54,629 bases of DNA from an uncultured Vampirovibrio sp. (GTDB lineage: Bacteria > Cyanobacteriota > Vampirovibrionia > Gastranaerophilales > Gastranaerophilaceae), in contig CAJTXZ010000001.1 in the NCBI GenBank assembly GCA_910583725.1, positions 177,225 through 231,853 on the forward strand, read 5' to 3'. A program made the translations under genes and the position numbers. The stretch's first letter is position 1. Each line of letters starts with the position of its first letter. The notes below the pieces were generated by a model, which saw nothing but the letters and a program-made list of their open reading frames with translations, made no database searches and was not told the origin of the DNA. Below are positions 8,205 to 16,769 of the stretch, in pieces.

Positions 8205-8446
8205 TTGTGCAGTGCAGAGTCAGGGGCGGCGGCTGTGCGGGCGGCCATAATGGCAATTGCGACCCGTATGTACTCTGGGCAGACGTTGCGCCAAGCAGCG
8301 GTCAGTGTCATTACGGGTATATGTACGGCGGAAGCTATGTTGCAAGCAGCAACTCCTGTGCCCAGCCCTATTCGGTGCGCTGTTTTGGACTTTGCGGAGA
8401 GTCTTTGATACATAGGCCAGTATCGTGTGTCCTTATTGGATTTTAG
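8205..8446 (+). pseudogene. cassette F: Cys-rich C-terminal domain
   Basis: The frame reads GGGCAGGHNGNCDPYVLWAD, GYMYGGSYVASSNSC and PYSVRCFGL, then runs on to 8446. Compared with cassette E, two extra bases near 8220 shift the frame between the SVQC-like opening and GGGCAG. From the GCAG cysteine to SVRC is 50 residues. It is the last copy in the second group. Confidence 0.65.
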
Positions 8447-8689
8447 TTTTTTTAAATAAAATTTCACTGTAGCGCGCTATTATTAACAGGTTGGGTGCAA
8501 ATTTAATACAAAATATTTAAGTAGTGTGCAGTTTTTTATTGAATGCCGAACCTTTTATTCAGACAGCGCGAAGATTTTGGGTAGTTCACGGGTGAAAGGC
8601 AATAATATTAATGGTTTTATATTTTATTTATGACAAAAAAGCTTTAGAGCAACGTTTTTTGTGGTATTTTAAAATTATTCACATGGGGA

Positions 8690-9556
8690 TTAATCCTTTT
8701 TTTGATTATCATTGCTTGCTTTAAGGTTTTTTAATCCTGATTTTATGAGTTTGGATGAAACGCCAGAAAGTGTGAAAAATATTGCAGCGCCTGTTATTGC
8801 ACGTGTTTTATTCTGTAAAATTCCTGTGAGGCCAAATTGTTTTACACCATTAAAGGCTGCACCGAGCTTGGTTCTATAGACTTTGAGGGGTTTATCAGTT
8901 TTAAGGGCAAAATCATCCATATCTGCGATGAAATTTTTATTAAAATATTCCTCATTTCCAGGTATATAGAAGGTTTTAGACTTGTGTCCGGTCAAAGCAT
9001 TTAAAAAAGTCGATATAACCATACTGTATGAGGCTTTGGAATCTTGTTTCAATAATTTCTTTGAGGCTTCCAGAGCTTGAGGTTCTGAAAAAAATCTGTA
9101 GACATTTTTTTGCACTTTTCTGTAAATATTTGCTGCGGCGTTTTTAAAAAGGGCTTTGATAGGGTTTGGGAAATGCTTTGGGGGCTCTTTAGCTGCTCTT
9201 TTGGATATTTCGCCAAAAAAACTATCCATTGTTTGGTTATTGATGCCTGTTATGTGGACAAAATTTTCGCTATTTTGCATACGGATTTTGTTAAGAGAAG
9301 ATGAACCCGTACCGCCAAATTTCGGGTCAAGTACGCAGCCGTTTTTGATTATGTCTTTGGCATTTTTACGGCTTGTTGTATGTTCTTCAATTCTAACACC
9401 CATTGCACGGCGAAGGCCGTTCGTCGCTGCTTTATAGCCGACATATCCACCAAGAGCAAGCTGAAAAGCGCCTTGTTTTCTTGAATCCTCCCTCAAGGCT
9501 TTATGCTCGGATATGCATGTCGTTATAATCGCGGGTATTGTCATAGGTTTTTTCAC
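8690..9556 (-). CDS. orphan membrane protein with a possible ADP-ribosyltransferase-like core
   Basis: A 288-residue protein with a hydrophobic helix near residues 30-45 and another near 250-268 (AITGAAIFFTLSG). Between them lies RIEEHTTSRKNAKDIIKNG (about 55-73), followed by DPKFGGTGSSS, FVHITG and KTFYIPGNEEYF. 'H-x-T-S-x-x-N-A-x-x-I-x-x-x-G' followed by a later FxxG/YIPG strand resembles the opening of ADP-ribosyltransferase or KptA-like folds. This is inference from pattern only, and no catalytic Glu can be assigned. The start is GTG 9556 or ATG 9544. It stands alone downstream of the cassettes on the opposite strand. Confidence 0.7.
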   Translation of the reverse strand: MKKPMTIPAIITTCISEHKALREDSRKQGAFQLALGGYVGYKAATNGLRRAMGVRIEEHTTSRKNAKDIIKNGCVLDPKFGGTGSSSLNKIRMQNSENFVHITGINNQTMDSFFGEISKRAAKEPPKHFPNPIKALFKNAAANIYRKVQKNVYRFFSEPQALEASKKLLKQDSKASYSMVISTFLNALTGHKSKTFYIPGNEEYFNKNFIADMDDFALKTDKPLKVYRTKLGAAFNGVKQFGLTGILQNKTRAITGAAIFFTLSGVSSKLIKSGLKNLKASNDNQKKD

Positions 9557-9792
9557 ATGTATGCTTTTACATTATAGTAAAACATCAACAAAGAAAAATT
9601 TGCTAGTAATTTTACAGGATTTTGAATTAACTTACTAACCTTAAAAATGCGATTTTAGCGCTTTTAGGATTATTATCTTATTAAAAACGGCTTGCTGTTT
9701 GTAAAGTTTTGTAACAGTAACGAAGCAAATATTCTAAGATTTATGAAATTTATAAAGTATTTATGGAGAAGCTGCCAAAAAAAGGTAATAAT
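9557..9792. other. intergenic, nothing recognised
   Basis: AT-rich spacer with no open frame and no clear hairpin. It carries any promoter of the minus-strand orphan gene. Confidence 0.4.
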
Positions 9793-9945
9793 ATGGAATA
9801 TAAAAATGCGATTGACAGCAAAGGGAGAAAAATCAGTCTGCCTATGGGCTATAAATATTGAATAACAGGTATGGATGATAGAAAGAAGGCTGTAACAATT
9901 GTGAAGATTTCGGTTTATTTTATACTTCTTTAGAAAACAGCTATA
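9793..9945 (+). pseudogene. possible decayed small gene
   Basis: An ATG with AAAGG upstream opens 22 codons (AIDSKGRKISLPMGYKY). A TGA at 9859-9861 is followed by continued coding-like sequence ITGMDDRKKAVTIV, then a shift to FYTSLENSYII. A stop plus a frameshift in an otherwise sensible reading suggests a broken gene running toward flgC. The family is not recognised. Confidence 0.35.
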
Positions 9946-10389
9946 TTATTTGCCTATTTCAAGGGCGCGGTTTGCCATTGTTTTTGCGATGGATAATACG
10001 CTGAGACTGGCTTCGTATGCGCGGTTTGCAAGGACAGCATCGCCTATTTCAACCATAGGATTAACATTTGAGGTTCTGATGTAGCCGTATTCATCAGCAT
10101 CAGGGTGGCCCGGGCGGTAAATTTTTTCGCCTTCGGTGGGGTCTTCTACAAGGCCTGAAAATTTCACACCGCCTGATAAAAACGGAATTGTGCCGACGCC
10201 GAAGACATTTTCTTTCATTGTGTTTAAAAGGCCATGAAAAGATACATCCTCTGTGGCATTTAGGACGGGAATTTTTCTTACATAGTTTGGCGTATCCATA
10301 TTTGCAATGTTTTTGGCTGCTATTTCAAGCCTTTTGCCATGGACATTTACGCCCTCTCTTCCTATTTCAAAAGAATCCATTATTCCCAT
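9946..10389 (-). CDS. flgC: flagellar basal-body rod protein FlgC
   Basis: FlgC is a proximal rod subunit in the periplasmic part of the basal body. The 147 residues match the usual length. The N-terminal rod signature AKNIANMDTPNYVRK (about 26-40) and the C-terminal helix with MVEIGDAVLANRAYEASLSV are both present, as is the linker GHPDADEYGYIRTSNVNPM. It is the last gene of a minus-strand flagellar set, 111 bp after flgB, a wider gap than in many flgBC pairs. Confidence 0.95.
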   Translation of the reverse strand: MGIMDSFEIGREGVNVHGKRLEIAAKNIANMDTPNYVRKIPVLNATEDVSFHGLLNTMKENVFGVGTIPFLSGGVKFSGLVEDPTEGEKIYRPGHPDADEYGYIRTSNVNPMVEIGDAVLANRAYEASLSVLSIAKTMANRALEIGK

Positions 10390-10500
10390 TGTCGTCGCCT
10401 TCTTTCTTGTTTTAGTTATAAAATTTGATGGTTCTGTTTTACCAGAATGATTATTTATACCATTACTTTATTTATGCTCCTTGGGAACCCTGGGGTTATT

Positions 10501-10848
10501 CTACTTGCCAACATTGATTGCGGTTTTGATTTCAGATATTGCTGCCGTCATTTGCCTTGCTGCAACAGCATACAATATTGAATTTTGCTGCATCAGGGCA
10601 AGTTCATCCGCAGCAGAGAGTTCTTGTTCACGCGCCCTTATAACGCCTGAAGGACCAAGCTTTTGGCTTAATTTTGTTTCAAGGGGTGAGTCTTGAGTAT
10701 TTAAATATTGCGAAAACTCAATGTCGCGCCTTACATAGTTTGGAGTATCCATATTAGCAAGGTTGCTTGAGAGCGCCTCGTTTCTGTTTGAAATCAAGTC
10801 CAGATAGAGCTGAGATTTTGCTATAGGGTCTTTTGGAAAATAGGTCAT
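10501..10848 (-). CDS. flgB: flagellar basal-body rod protein FlgB
   Basis: FlgB is the membrane-proximal rod subunit. At 115 residues it is slightly short for the family. The N-terminal helix and LSSNLANMDTPNYVRRDIEF (about 28-47) form the rod signature, and the C-terminal helix ends AAISEIKTAINVGK. AAGGAA lies just upstream of the ATG. It follows the FlgF/FlgG-type gene by 12 bp, so co-transcription is very likely. Confidence 0.94.
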   Translation of the reverse strand: MTYFPKDPIAKSQLYLDLISNRNEALSSNLANMDTPNYVRRDIEFSQYLNTQDSPLETKLSQKLGPSGVIRAREQELSAADELALMQQNSILYAVAARQMTAAISEIKTAINVGK

Positions 10849-10860
10849 TTTTATTCCTTA

Positions 10861-11583
10861 TTACTGGTTAATATTTATTGCTTTTTCATACATCTGATCA
10901 ATTGCGCCCATAAGGGTGGTAGAAGCTAAAAGGCTGGCATTTACCCTCATAATATCGGTAACATGACTAAATACATCAACGTTTGACCTTTCAAGCTTAT
11001 ATTGACAAATTCTGTTGTGGTCAGATACAAGGGTTTCTTCGCCTGAATTTTCAGTCTTTTCCCATCTGTTATTACCGACTTCTTTTAGTCCTTCGGGGTT
11101 TTGAAAGATTACAAGTGGAATTGTGCCTTGAAATTCACCTTCACCCGGGACTTTTTTATAGGTGTAAACATCGCCGTTACCTTTGATTTCAACCTTTACA
11201 CTATCAGCCGGAATTTGTATGCCGGCGCCCACTATGTCATTGTTTGAATTCATAAGAATGCCGTCTTTTCCAAGGCCAAAGGAGCCATCACGCGTGTAAT
11301 ATATTTCGCCGCTTTCAGAGGTTATCGGGATAAACCCCGGACCGTCTATTGCAACATCCAATGGGGCTTTTGTTACCTGTATACTGCCGTTTGAGTGGTC
11401 TGTTCTAAGGACGGCCTTTGAATAGCCATTCTCACCAAGAATTTCTTCAAAGCGCACGGCCTTATAGCCGTTTGTAGACCAGTTTGAAATATTTTCAGAG
11501 TAATAGCCCATCTTGTCAAACTGTGTTATGGCATTTAGTGTATTTCGCCTTATCAGCCCCTGTAAATTATATCCTGATGTCAT
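10861..11583 (-). CDS. flagellar hook-basal body protein (FlgF/FlgG family)
   Basis: A 240-residue rod/hook-type axial protein. The N terminus (LIRRNTLNAITQFDKMGYYS then NISNWSTNGYKAVRF) has the axial-protein helix and loop. The central D1 part shows APLDVAIDGPGFIPI and a following YYTRDGSFGLGKDGIL, and the C terminus reads ERSNVDVFSHVTDIMRVNAS. Two family members lie in tandem, as flgF and flgG often do. Which is which is not decided here. The spacing to the upstream paralogue is 5 bp. Confidence 0.88.
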   Translation of the reverse strand: MTSGYNLQGLIRRNTLNAITQFDKMGYYSENISNWSTNGYKAVRFEEILGENGYSKAVLRTDHSNGSIQVTKAPLDVAIDGPGFIPITSESGEIYYTRDGSFGLGKDGILMNSNNDIVGAGIQIPADSVKVEIKGNGDVYTYKKVPGEGEFQGTIPLVIFQNPEGLKEVGNNRWEKTENSGEETLVSDHNRICQYKLERSNVDVFSHVTDIMRVNASLLASTTLMGAIDQMYEKAININQ

Positions 11584-11588
11584 TTAGA

Positions 11589-12287
11589 TTATGAGCCTCC
11601 AATTTGCTGTATTGCCTTTGAGAGCGCATTATTCTGTATCATAAAAAGCTGCCTGTTTGCATCAAAATTTCGCCTTAGGGGAATCATTTCCAAAAATTCC
11701 TGCGCCATAGATACGTTTGAAAATTCAAGACAGCCTTGTTTTATATCAGGCTCTAAAACAGCGGCGCCGTCAGATGACACAACGCCAAGGGTGTCAACAA
11801 ATTCCATTTTTCTTGTCTCAGGGTTAAATATTGACAATCTGCCATTGGTATCAACCCTTATATCTTCTTGTTTTTCCAGGAAAAACGGCAATACAACAGG
11901 TGTACCGCCCTGGGTTAAAACTTTTTGGTTTTCAAGGCCTAAAAGTTCGCCTTTTTCATTGATTTTAAAGCGGCCGTCGCGGGATAATTCAACCGCGCCT
12001 GAATCATTGAGCAGTTGGAAATATCCTTTTTGGCCTATTGCAAAGTCAAGAGGCTTGTCGGTCCTTGCTATACGGCCTGTAGAATCATCAACAGCCTTAG
12101 ATAGACCGTGCACGCCAATGTATTCAGCAAATGATGAAACAACACCGTCTTTTCTTTGATAGCCAACCTTATCGAAACCGTTTATGTTTTCCTGTGCAAT
12201 GCCCATTAATTCAAGCTGCATATGCATTGCGCCGATTGATTTATTAAGCCCTCTTTGGCTTTGGCCGATATAGCCTTGTAATCTCAT
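11589..12287 (-). CDS. flagellar hook-basal body protein (FlgF/FlgG family)
   Basis: A 232-residue axial protein from ATG 12287, chosen because AAGGAG sits 6 bp upstream even though the frame stays open to 12362. Seen are QENINGFDKVGYQRKDG (axial N-terminal motif), KPLDFAIGQKGYFQLL, VELSRDGRFKINEKGEL and a C-terminal CLEFSNVSMAQEFLEMIPLR. The G-x-L-E-x-S-N-V ending is closer to FlgG than that of its downstream neighbour. It probably builds the distal rod. Confidence 0.88.
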   Translation of the reverse strand: MRLQGYIGQSQRGLNKSIGAMHMQLELMGIAQENINGFDKVGYQRKDGVVSSFAEYIGVHGLSKAVDDSTGRIARTDKPLDFAIGQKGYFQLLNDSGAVELSRDGRFKINEKGELLGLENQKVLTQGGTPVVLPFFLEKQEDIRVDTNGRLSIFNPETRKMEFVDTLGVVSSDGAAVLEPDIKQGCLEFSNVSMAQEFLEMIPLRRNFDANRQLFMIQNNALSKAIQQIGGS

Positions 12288-12557
12288 ATTTTCTCCTTTT
12301 TTAAGGAATGTTTTAAAATACTTACGGCCGGAATATTTTGTGACAATATTTTTAAACAGCACTTGGCGGCCGCAGCTATAAATATTTATTTTGTAATAGT
12401 TTTTACTTTATATGACGGCAGAAATAGAGCAAAATTAAGCAGGATTGTAAAAAATACGCCGGATGGAGGAATTTTACGGGCTTAACTCAATAGTTTTGGA
12501 CCTTATTTAGACCGGCTATATTCGTTTAAAGCCTGGCTTTGTCGAGTTTTTGGGTAG

Positions 12558-13634
12558 TTATTTGGAGGCAGTGCTGTCATTTTGTTTATTAATGACAGTT
12601 TTTTCAAAGTCAAGCTCTATTATAATTTGTATTAAACTGTGCGCCATAAGCATTAATTTTGGGCTAATTGCCCCTTTTGCCATTATTTTTACATTATTTT
12701 TATAGTCAAAATCTTTTTTGGCGGCAATTTTTGAAATATTAGCCGAAACGTTTGAAGTTACATTGTTCAAAGAGGCGGCTTCTTTTATAAGTTCTATCAC
12801 CCTTTTGTGGGGAAAATCTTTTTCTGCTGCAACATCAACGTCCACCTGGCCAAGCGGATTAATTTCAAGAGAAGCTGTAACGTTTGAAAAATTTTTGGTC
12901 TGTATTAAGATTGTAACGGTTTCGGTACTCTCTTCGCTATCAGGGTCCGGCCCTTGGATTTTATCGAAGATATCTATTGTAAAATCAAGATTATCCTCAT
13001 TCCTTGCAGACAAAGGAAGCCAGGGAAGGTATAGGAGCATTACGGTTTTTAAAACCTGGTTTTCACTCATCATTGCACTATTTGTTGAAAACAGCCCAAG
13101 AAGCTCTTTTAGGCCCGAAACATCGTTTGCACCGCATTTTGCAGCATTTGCAATAGCCATCATAAGTTTTTGCATTGCAGCCTTTGAATTTTCCCCAAGA
13201 AGCATTGATAGCATTGAAAGGTCAATTTTTGAGTTTTTAAACACCATTGAGGCCGCATTTTCGATATTCGCCATTTGGGCATTATTATTCTTCGGAGAAA
13301 CAAGTTCATCAAGAAGCTCTTTAAATTCGCGGGGAATTCCAAGTAAATCCTTTACATAGCTTGCTTTTTTATCAACCTCTATGGTTGTCAGCCTTTGTTC
13401 AGAGGCAAGATTTAGTATAAAAGGTGCCGGTTTAAACATAGCGGGGGTGCTTGTTTTATCCAAAACAGAGAACATATTTTGTGTTTTTAAGTCTTGGACA
13501 ACACCAGCCAAGCCGCTGCCAAAACCTGTATTTACGGCGCCTTGAGAATTTTTTAAATTATTATTTCGAATAGCATTATTTGCAATCTTTGTAATTATTT
13601 GAAGCGGGTTAAATGAAGAGTTAAAGCCAGTCAT
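12558..13634 (-). CDS. putative flagellar hook-length control (FliK-like) protein
   Basis: A 358-residue protein with a low-complexity polar N terminus (NNAIRNNNLKNSQGAVN) and a helical middle. Its C-terminal part (VLKTVMLLYLPWLPLSA, then TVTILIQTKNFSNVTASLEI, NPLGQVDVDVAAE) looks like the FliK carboxyl domain, where a 'L-x-L-x-P-x-x-L-G-x-V-x-V' pattern precedes helices. It lies first in the minus-strand flagellar set, 270 bp upstream of the FlgG-like start, which supports a flagellar role. Assignment is by pattern and position only. No secretion signal is seen, as expected for a flagellar export substrate. Confidence 0.55.
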   Translation of the reverse strand: MTGFNSSFNPLQIITKIANNAIRNNNLKNSQGAVNTGFGSGLAGVVQDLKTQNMFSVLDKTSTPAMFKPAPFILNLASEQRLTTIEVDKKASYVKDLLGIPREFKELLDELVSPKNNNAQMANIENAASMVFKNSKIDLSMLSMLLGENSKAAMQKLMMAIANAAKCGANDVSGLKELLGLFSTNSAMMSENQVLKTVMLLYLPWLPLSARNEDNLDFTIDIFDKIQGPDPDSEESTETVTILIQTKNFSNVTASLEINPLGQVDVDVAAEKDFPHKRVIELIKEAASLNNVTSNVSANISKIAAKKDFDYKNNVKIMAKGAISPKLMLMAHSLIQIIIELDFEKTVINKQNDSTASK

Positions 13635-13968
13635 AAAAAGCCTTTTGATGTTTGTTTTATCTTTATATTATTAATGTTTTACAAAAATAAGTCAAACTTT
13701 TTTGCTTTTTTGAGGAAGCTTCGACTTGCCATTTGGGCTTTTAGCGGGACGACATAGGGGAAATTCTTTTAGGGCAGTGCATACCCCGCATGTGTTTATT
13801 AGGTTGTTAACTACAAGAGGTGCTAAGCCTGTTCTTTCTTGTGTTACAGGGGTTTGTCCGGTACAAAATTCTCCTTGAAGGCACTGTGCAAGCACTTTAC
13901 AAAGCCGCAGCCGTTAGATGACGCACACGGTGCAGAATCTTACGGATGGGGTCATCCCCTTGGGGACA
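13635..13968. other. intergenic DNA before the tandem repeat
   Basis: No gene is accepted. A 67-codon minus-strand frame (13692-13895) is rich in Cys and basic residues but lacks a ribosome site, and its sequence runs into the repeat family. TGCAAGCACTT from the repeat appears already near 13887-13899. Confidence 0.4.
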
Positions 13969-14255
13969 TCTGTGCCCCAGCCTTCGCTCGTTAAGTGCAA
14001 GCACTAAACTCGCTCTTTATTTCTTTTACATGGTACGGACTTCGTGCCAGCCCACCGCCTCATCGGCGCTGTGCAAGCACTTCGCACACCTGTGCCCTAG
14101 CCTTCGCTCGTTAAGTGCAAGCACTAAACTCGCTCTTTATTTCTTTTACATGGTACGGACTTCGTGCCAGCCCACCGCCTCATCGGCGCTGTGCAAGCAC
14201 TTCGCACACCTGTGCCCTAGCCTTCGCTCGTTAAGTGCAAGCACTAAACTCGCTC
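13969..14255. repeat. 120-bp perfect tandem repeat, about 2.4 copies
   Basis: Blocks 13981-14100 and 14101-14220 are the same base for base except for one base (C/T) in the junction decamer just before each. A third copy starts at 14221 and stops after about 35 bp, just before the deoB stop codon. Each unit holds several AAGTGCAAGCACT-type inverted motifs. The identity implies recent expansion or ongoing homogenisation. Frames through it are not coding. Confidence 0.9.
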
Positions 14256-14257
14256 GG

Positions 14258-15397
14258 CTAGGGTTTTTTAAATAGCCATTTTTTGATTACTTTTGCAACG
14301 TATGTATAACTTTCTTTTATGCCAATATTACCTGGTTTTATATTTCTTGCATACATTAAAAGCGGCACCATTTCTCTTGTGTGGTCAGTACCTTTGTAGG
14401 TGGGGTCACAGCCATGGTCTGCTGTAATTATAAGCAAATCCTCATCATACATAGCATTAACGATATTATATAAAGCTTTATCTATTGTTTCTATTGCTTT
14501 TGCATACCCCGCAACATCACGCCTGTGTCCGTATAACATATCAGTATCAACAAGGTTTGTAAAAATAAGGTCAGAATTATCATTCCTTACTGCATCCAGT
14601 GTTATATCCAGTCCTTCAATGTTTGAGCCAGTTGGGGTAAATTTTGTAATGCCTGAGCCAACAAAAATATCGTTTATTTTTCCTATGCCGTAGGTTACCA
14701 TGCCATTTTGTTCCAAAACATTTAATATAGTGCCCCGTGGCGGCTTTACGGAATAGTCATGCCTGTATTTTCCAAGCCTTACAGGTTTCCCGTTTACAAC
14801 ATGATATGGTCTTGCTATTACCCTTGAAACACGATAGTCGCCTTCATCCAATAATTCACGCGCAATCTCACACCAGTTGTATAACTTTTCCAACGGTACA
14901 ACGTCAATGTTGGCAGCTATTTGAAAAACACTGTCTGCACTTGTATAAACTATAGGAAACTTTGAATTTGTGTGAACTGTGTTGTAATCTTCAATAATTT
15001 TTGTGCCGGAGGCTGGAATATTTCCAAGGATATTCTGACATTTGGTTCTTATTATAAATTCATTTATCAAAGCGTCAGGAAATTTTTTATATGTTTTAAA
15101 GGGTTTATCAAGCACAATTCCTGCAAGCTCCCAATGGCCCGTGGTTGTGTCTTTTCCTTTTGATTTCATCTTCATAACGCCGTATTTTGCTAACGGGGTT
15201 CTGGTTTTATTAACGCCTGTTATTGTTCGTATGTTCCCAAGGCCTAATTTTTCAAGGTTTGGAACATTGAGGCCGCCATTCGCTCTTGCAAGGTTACATA
15301 GAGTGTTGCACTTCAAAGAATCGCCATATTCTTCAGCATCGGGCATTGCACCAATTCCCATAGAATCAATTACAATTAAAATCACTCTTGTTTTCAT
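14258..15397 (-). CDS. deoB: phosphopentomutase
   Basis: This enzyme interconverts (deoxy)ribose 1-phosphate and 5-phosphate in nucleoside salvage. The 379 residues are typical. It belongs to the alkaline-phosphatase superfamily. Metal sites are visible in VIDSMGIGAMPDA (about 8-20) and ITADHGCDPTYKGTDHTRE (about 323-341), and GKDTTTGHWE carries the phosphorylated Thr. Its start overlaps the stop of the upstream decarboxylase (ATGA), so the two are translationally coupled. With nupC and upp elsewhere in the window it points to nucleoside use as a carbon and base source. The 3' end abuts the 120-bp repeat. Confidence 0.97.
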   Translation of the reverse strand: MKTRVILIVIDSMGIGAMPDAEEYGDSLKCNTLCNLARANGGLNVPNLEKLGLGNIRTITGVNKTRTPLAKYGVMKMKSKGKDTTTGHWELAGIVLDKPFKTYKKFPDALINEFIIRTKCQNILGNIPASGTKIIEDYNTVHTNSKFPIVYTSADSVFQIAANIDVVPLEKLYNWCEIARELLDEGDYRVSRVIARPYHVVNGKPVRLGKYRHDYSVKPPRGTILNVLEQNGMVTYGIGKINDIFVGSGITKFTPTGSNIEGLDITLDAVRNDNSDLIFTNLVDTDMLYGHRRDVAGYAKAIETIDKALYNIVNAMYDEDLLIITADHGCDPTYKGTDHTREMVPLLMYARNIKPGNIGIKESYTYVAKVIKKWLFKKP

Positions 15398-16746
15398 AAT
15401 TTTATTACTCCCGCATCTTTATTCAAATAACAAAAATGCTCACTCTGTATTGCTTCACCCGGATATAACACTCCGATTCCGGGTGGATATGGAACTATCA
15501 TGTCCGATGAGAGCATAAGCAGCGAATCTTTTTTTTCGACATAGATATAATCTCTGTTAAATGCTTCCCAAGGCTGTAATTTCACAAGGGGATAAGGTTG
15601 AAACACCGGAGGTAACATTTCATCGGACAAAATTTCAGTAAACCTTTTATTTTTTGTATCAATCAGGGCATTTTTTAATCTATCCAGCTTTGCTTTTGAG
15701 GTACCTATCCCTGTTAAATATAAAGAACAAAAACGGCTTGAGGTTTCATCTTCTATATTATATTTATCAAAAAGAATGTCAGATAATTTTGAACAATCCG
15801 CCCCATTTAATTTTAGCACAATTTTTGTTAAATCTGTATATTTTTCATCCAAAAATTCAAATCCTTCATTTTTTAAGAATTTTTGAAATTTTAGGATGTT
15901 TGATATCAAATCTTCTATTGTTTTTTTACCCTTGTTTGATATAAGAAAATTTATATTGGCTTCAATGTTAGCTATCAAAGGATATGAAGGGCTTGTTGTA
16001 TGAAAAAGATTTATAGAATTTTGAATTTCCCGCCAGTCAAAATCTGAATTTTTCGAAACATGTAAAAGCGCGCATTGATTAAGGCCGCCTGAGTTTTTAT
16101 GCAAGGAATTTACGCTAAAATCTGCCCCTTGTTGGATGGCAGTTTTTGGAAAATAATCAGAAAAATTATAGAGTGCGCCATGTGCTTCATCAACAATTAA
16201 AATTACGCCATATTGTCTACAAACCTCTGATATTGCTTCAATATCACTATTAATGCCTTCATACGTGGGGCTTGTCATTATAAAGGCTTTGTATTGGTTT
16301 AGTTTAAAGGTATCCCGCAATTCTTCAGGGTTAATTTTTCCCATTATTCCCCAGTTTTTGCATAATTCAGACTTTGTATCCGGCATAAACCAGTCAACAT
16401 TGGCGCCGGTTAAAACAAGGCCCGAAAAAACAGATTTATGACAGTTTCTTGCAACAAGAACTTTATCGTTAAACCTTAAAACAGCCTTCATTATTGCAAG
16501 AATACCGGTTGTGGAACCTTGTGTTAAAAAGAAAGTTTTTTTAGTGTCATAAATATCAGAAGCCTTGCCCTCAGCCATTAAAATAGCACCTGTCGGGTTT
16601 AATAAGTTATCGTATCCTTCAATTTCAGAATAATCCCACTTATAAAAATTTGAGAGGTTAGGCAAAAATGGTGCTTTTTGGCTATGTGCCGGGGTGGTGA
16701 ATAGACACCTGGTTAGTTTTTTGTTTAAAAGCTTTAACAAACTCAT
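15394..16746 (-). CDS. Orn/Lys/Arg decarboxylase family PLP enzyme
   Basis: A 450-residue fold-type I PLP enzyme of the short aminotransferase-like arginine/lysine/ornithine decarboxylase group. The N terminus TTPAHSQKAPFLPN, the middle TQGSTTGILAIMKAV, the Asp of LIVDEAHGAL and the PLP lysine in SVNSLHKN are visible. The C-terminal part has the conserved YPPGIGVLYPGE. The likely product is a polyamine precursor (agmatine or cadaverine), but the substrate cannot be read from sequence. ATG 16746 is chosen because the open frame upstream crosses the divergent ligA promoter. It forms a two-gene unit with deoB. Confidence 0.85.
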   Translation of the reverse strand: MSLLKLLNKKLTRCLFTTPAHSQKAPFLPNLSNFYKWDYSEIEGYDNLLNPTGAILMAEGKASDIYDTKKTFFLTQGSTTGILAIMKAVLRFNDKVLVARNCHKSVFSGLVLTGANVDWFMPDTKSELCKNWGIMGKINPEELRDTFKLNQYKAFIMTSPTYEGINSDIEAISEVCRQYGVILIVDEAHGALYNFSDYFPKTAIQQGADFSVNSLHKNSGGLNQCALLHVSKNSDFDWREIQNSINLFHTTSPSYPLIANIEANINFLISNKGKKTIEDLISNILKFQKFLKNEGFEFLDEKYTDLTKIVLKLNGADCSKLSDILFDKYNIEDETSSRFCSLYLTGIGTSKAKLDRLKNALIDTKNKRFTEILSDEMLPPVFQPYPLVKLQPWEAFNRDYIYVEKKDSLLMLSSDMIVPYPPGIGVLYPGEAIQSEHFCYLNKDAGVIKL

Positions 16747-16769
16747 TCTTTTATAATAAAATATCTGGT

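Noticed and set aside
2346..8446. Diversity-generating retroelement variable repeats
   Set aside because: No reverse transcriptase in the window, and the cassettes differ by indels (45-50 residues from the GCAG cysteine to the end) as well as substitutions, which A-specific mutagenesis does not produce.
13969..14255. CRISPR array
   Set aside because: The 120-bp units are identical throughout, so there are no short repeats alternating with unique spacers, and no cas genes are present.
13946..14275. Plus-strand 109-codon frame through the tandem repeat
   Set aside because: The protein repeat only mirrors the 120-bp DNA repeat, with no ribosome site and no plausible domain.
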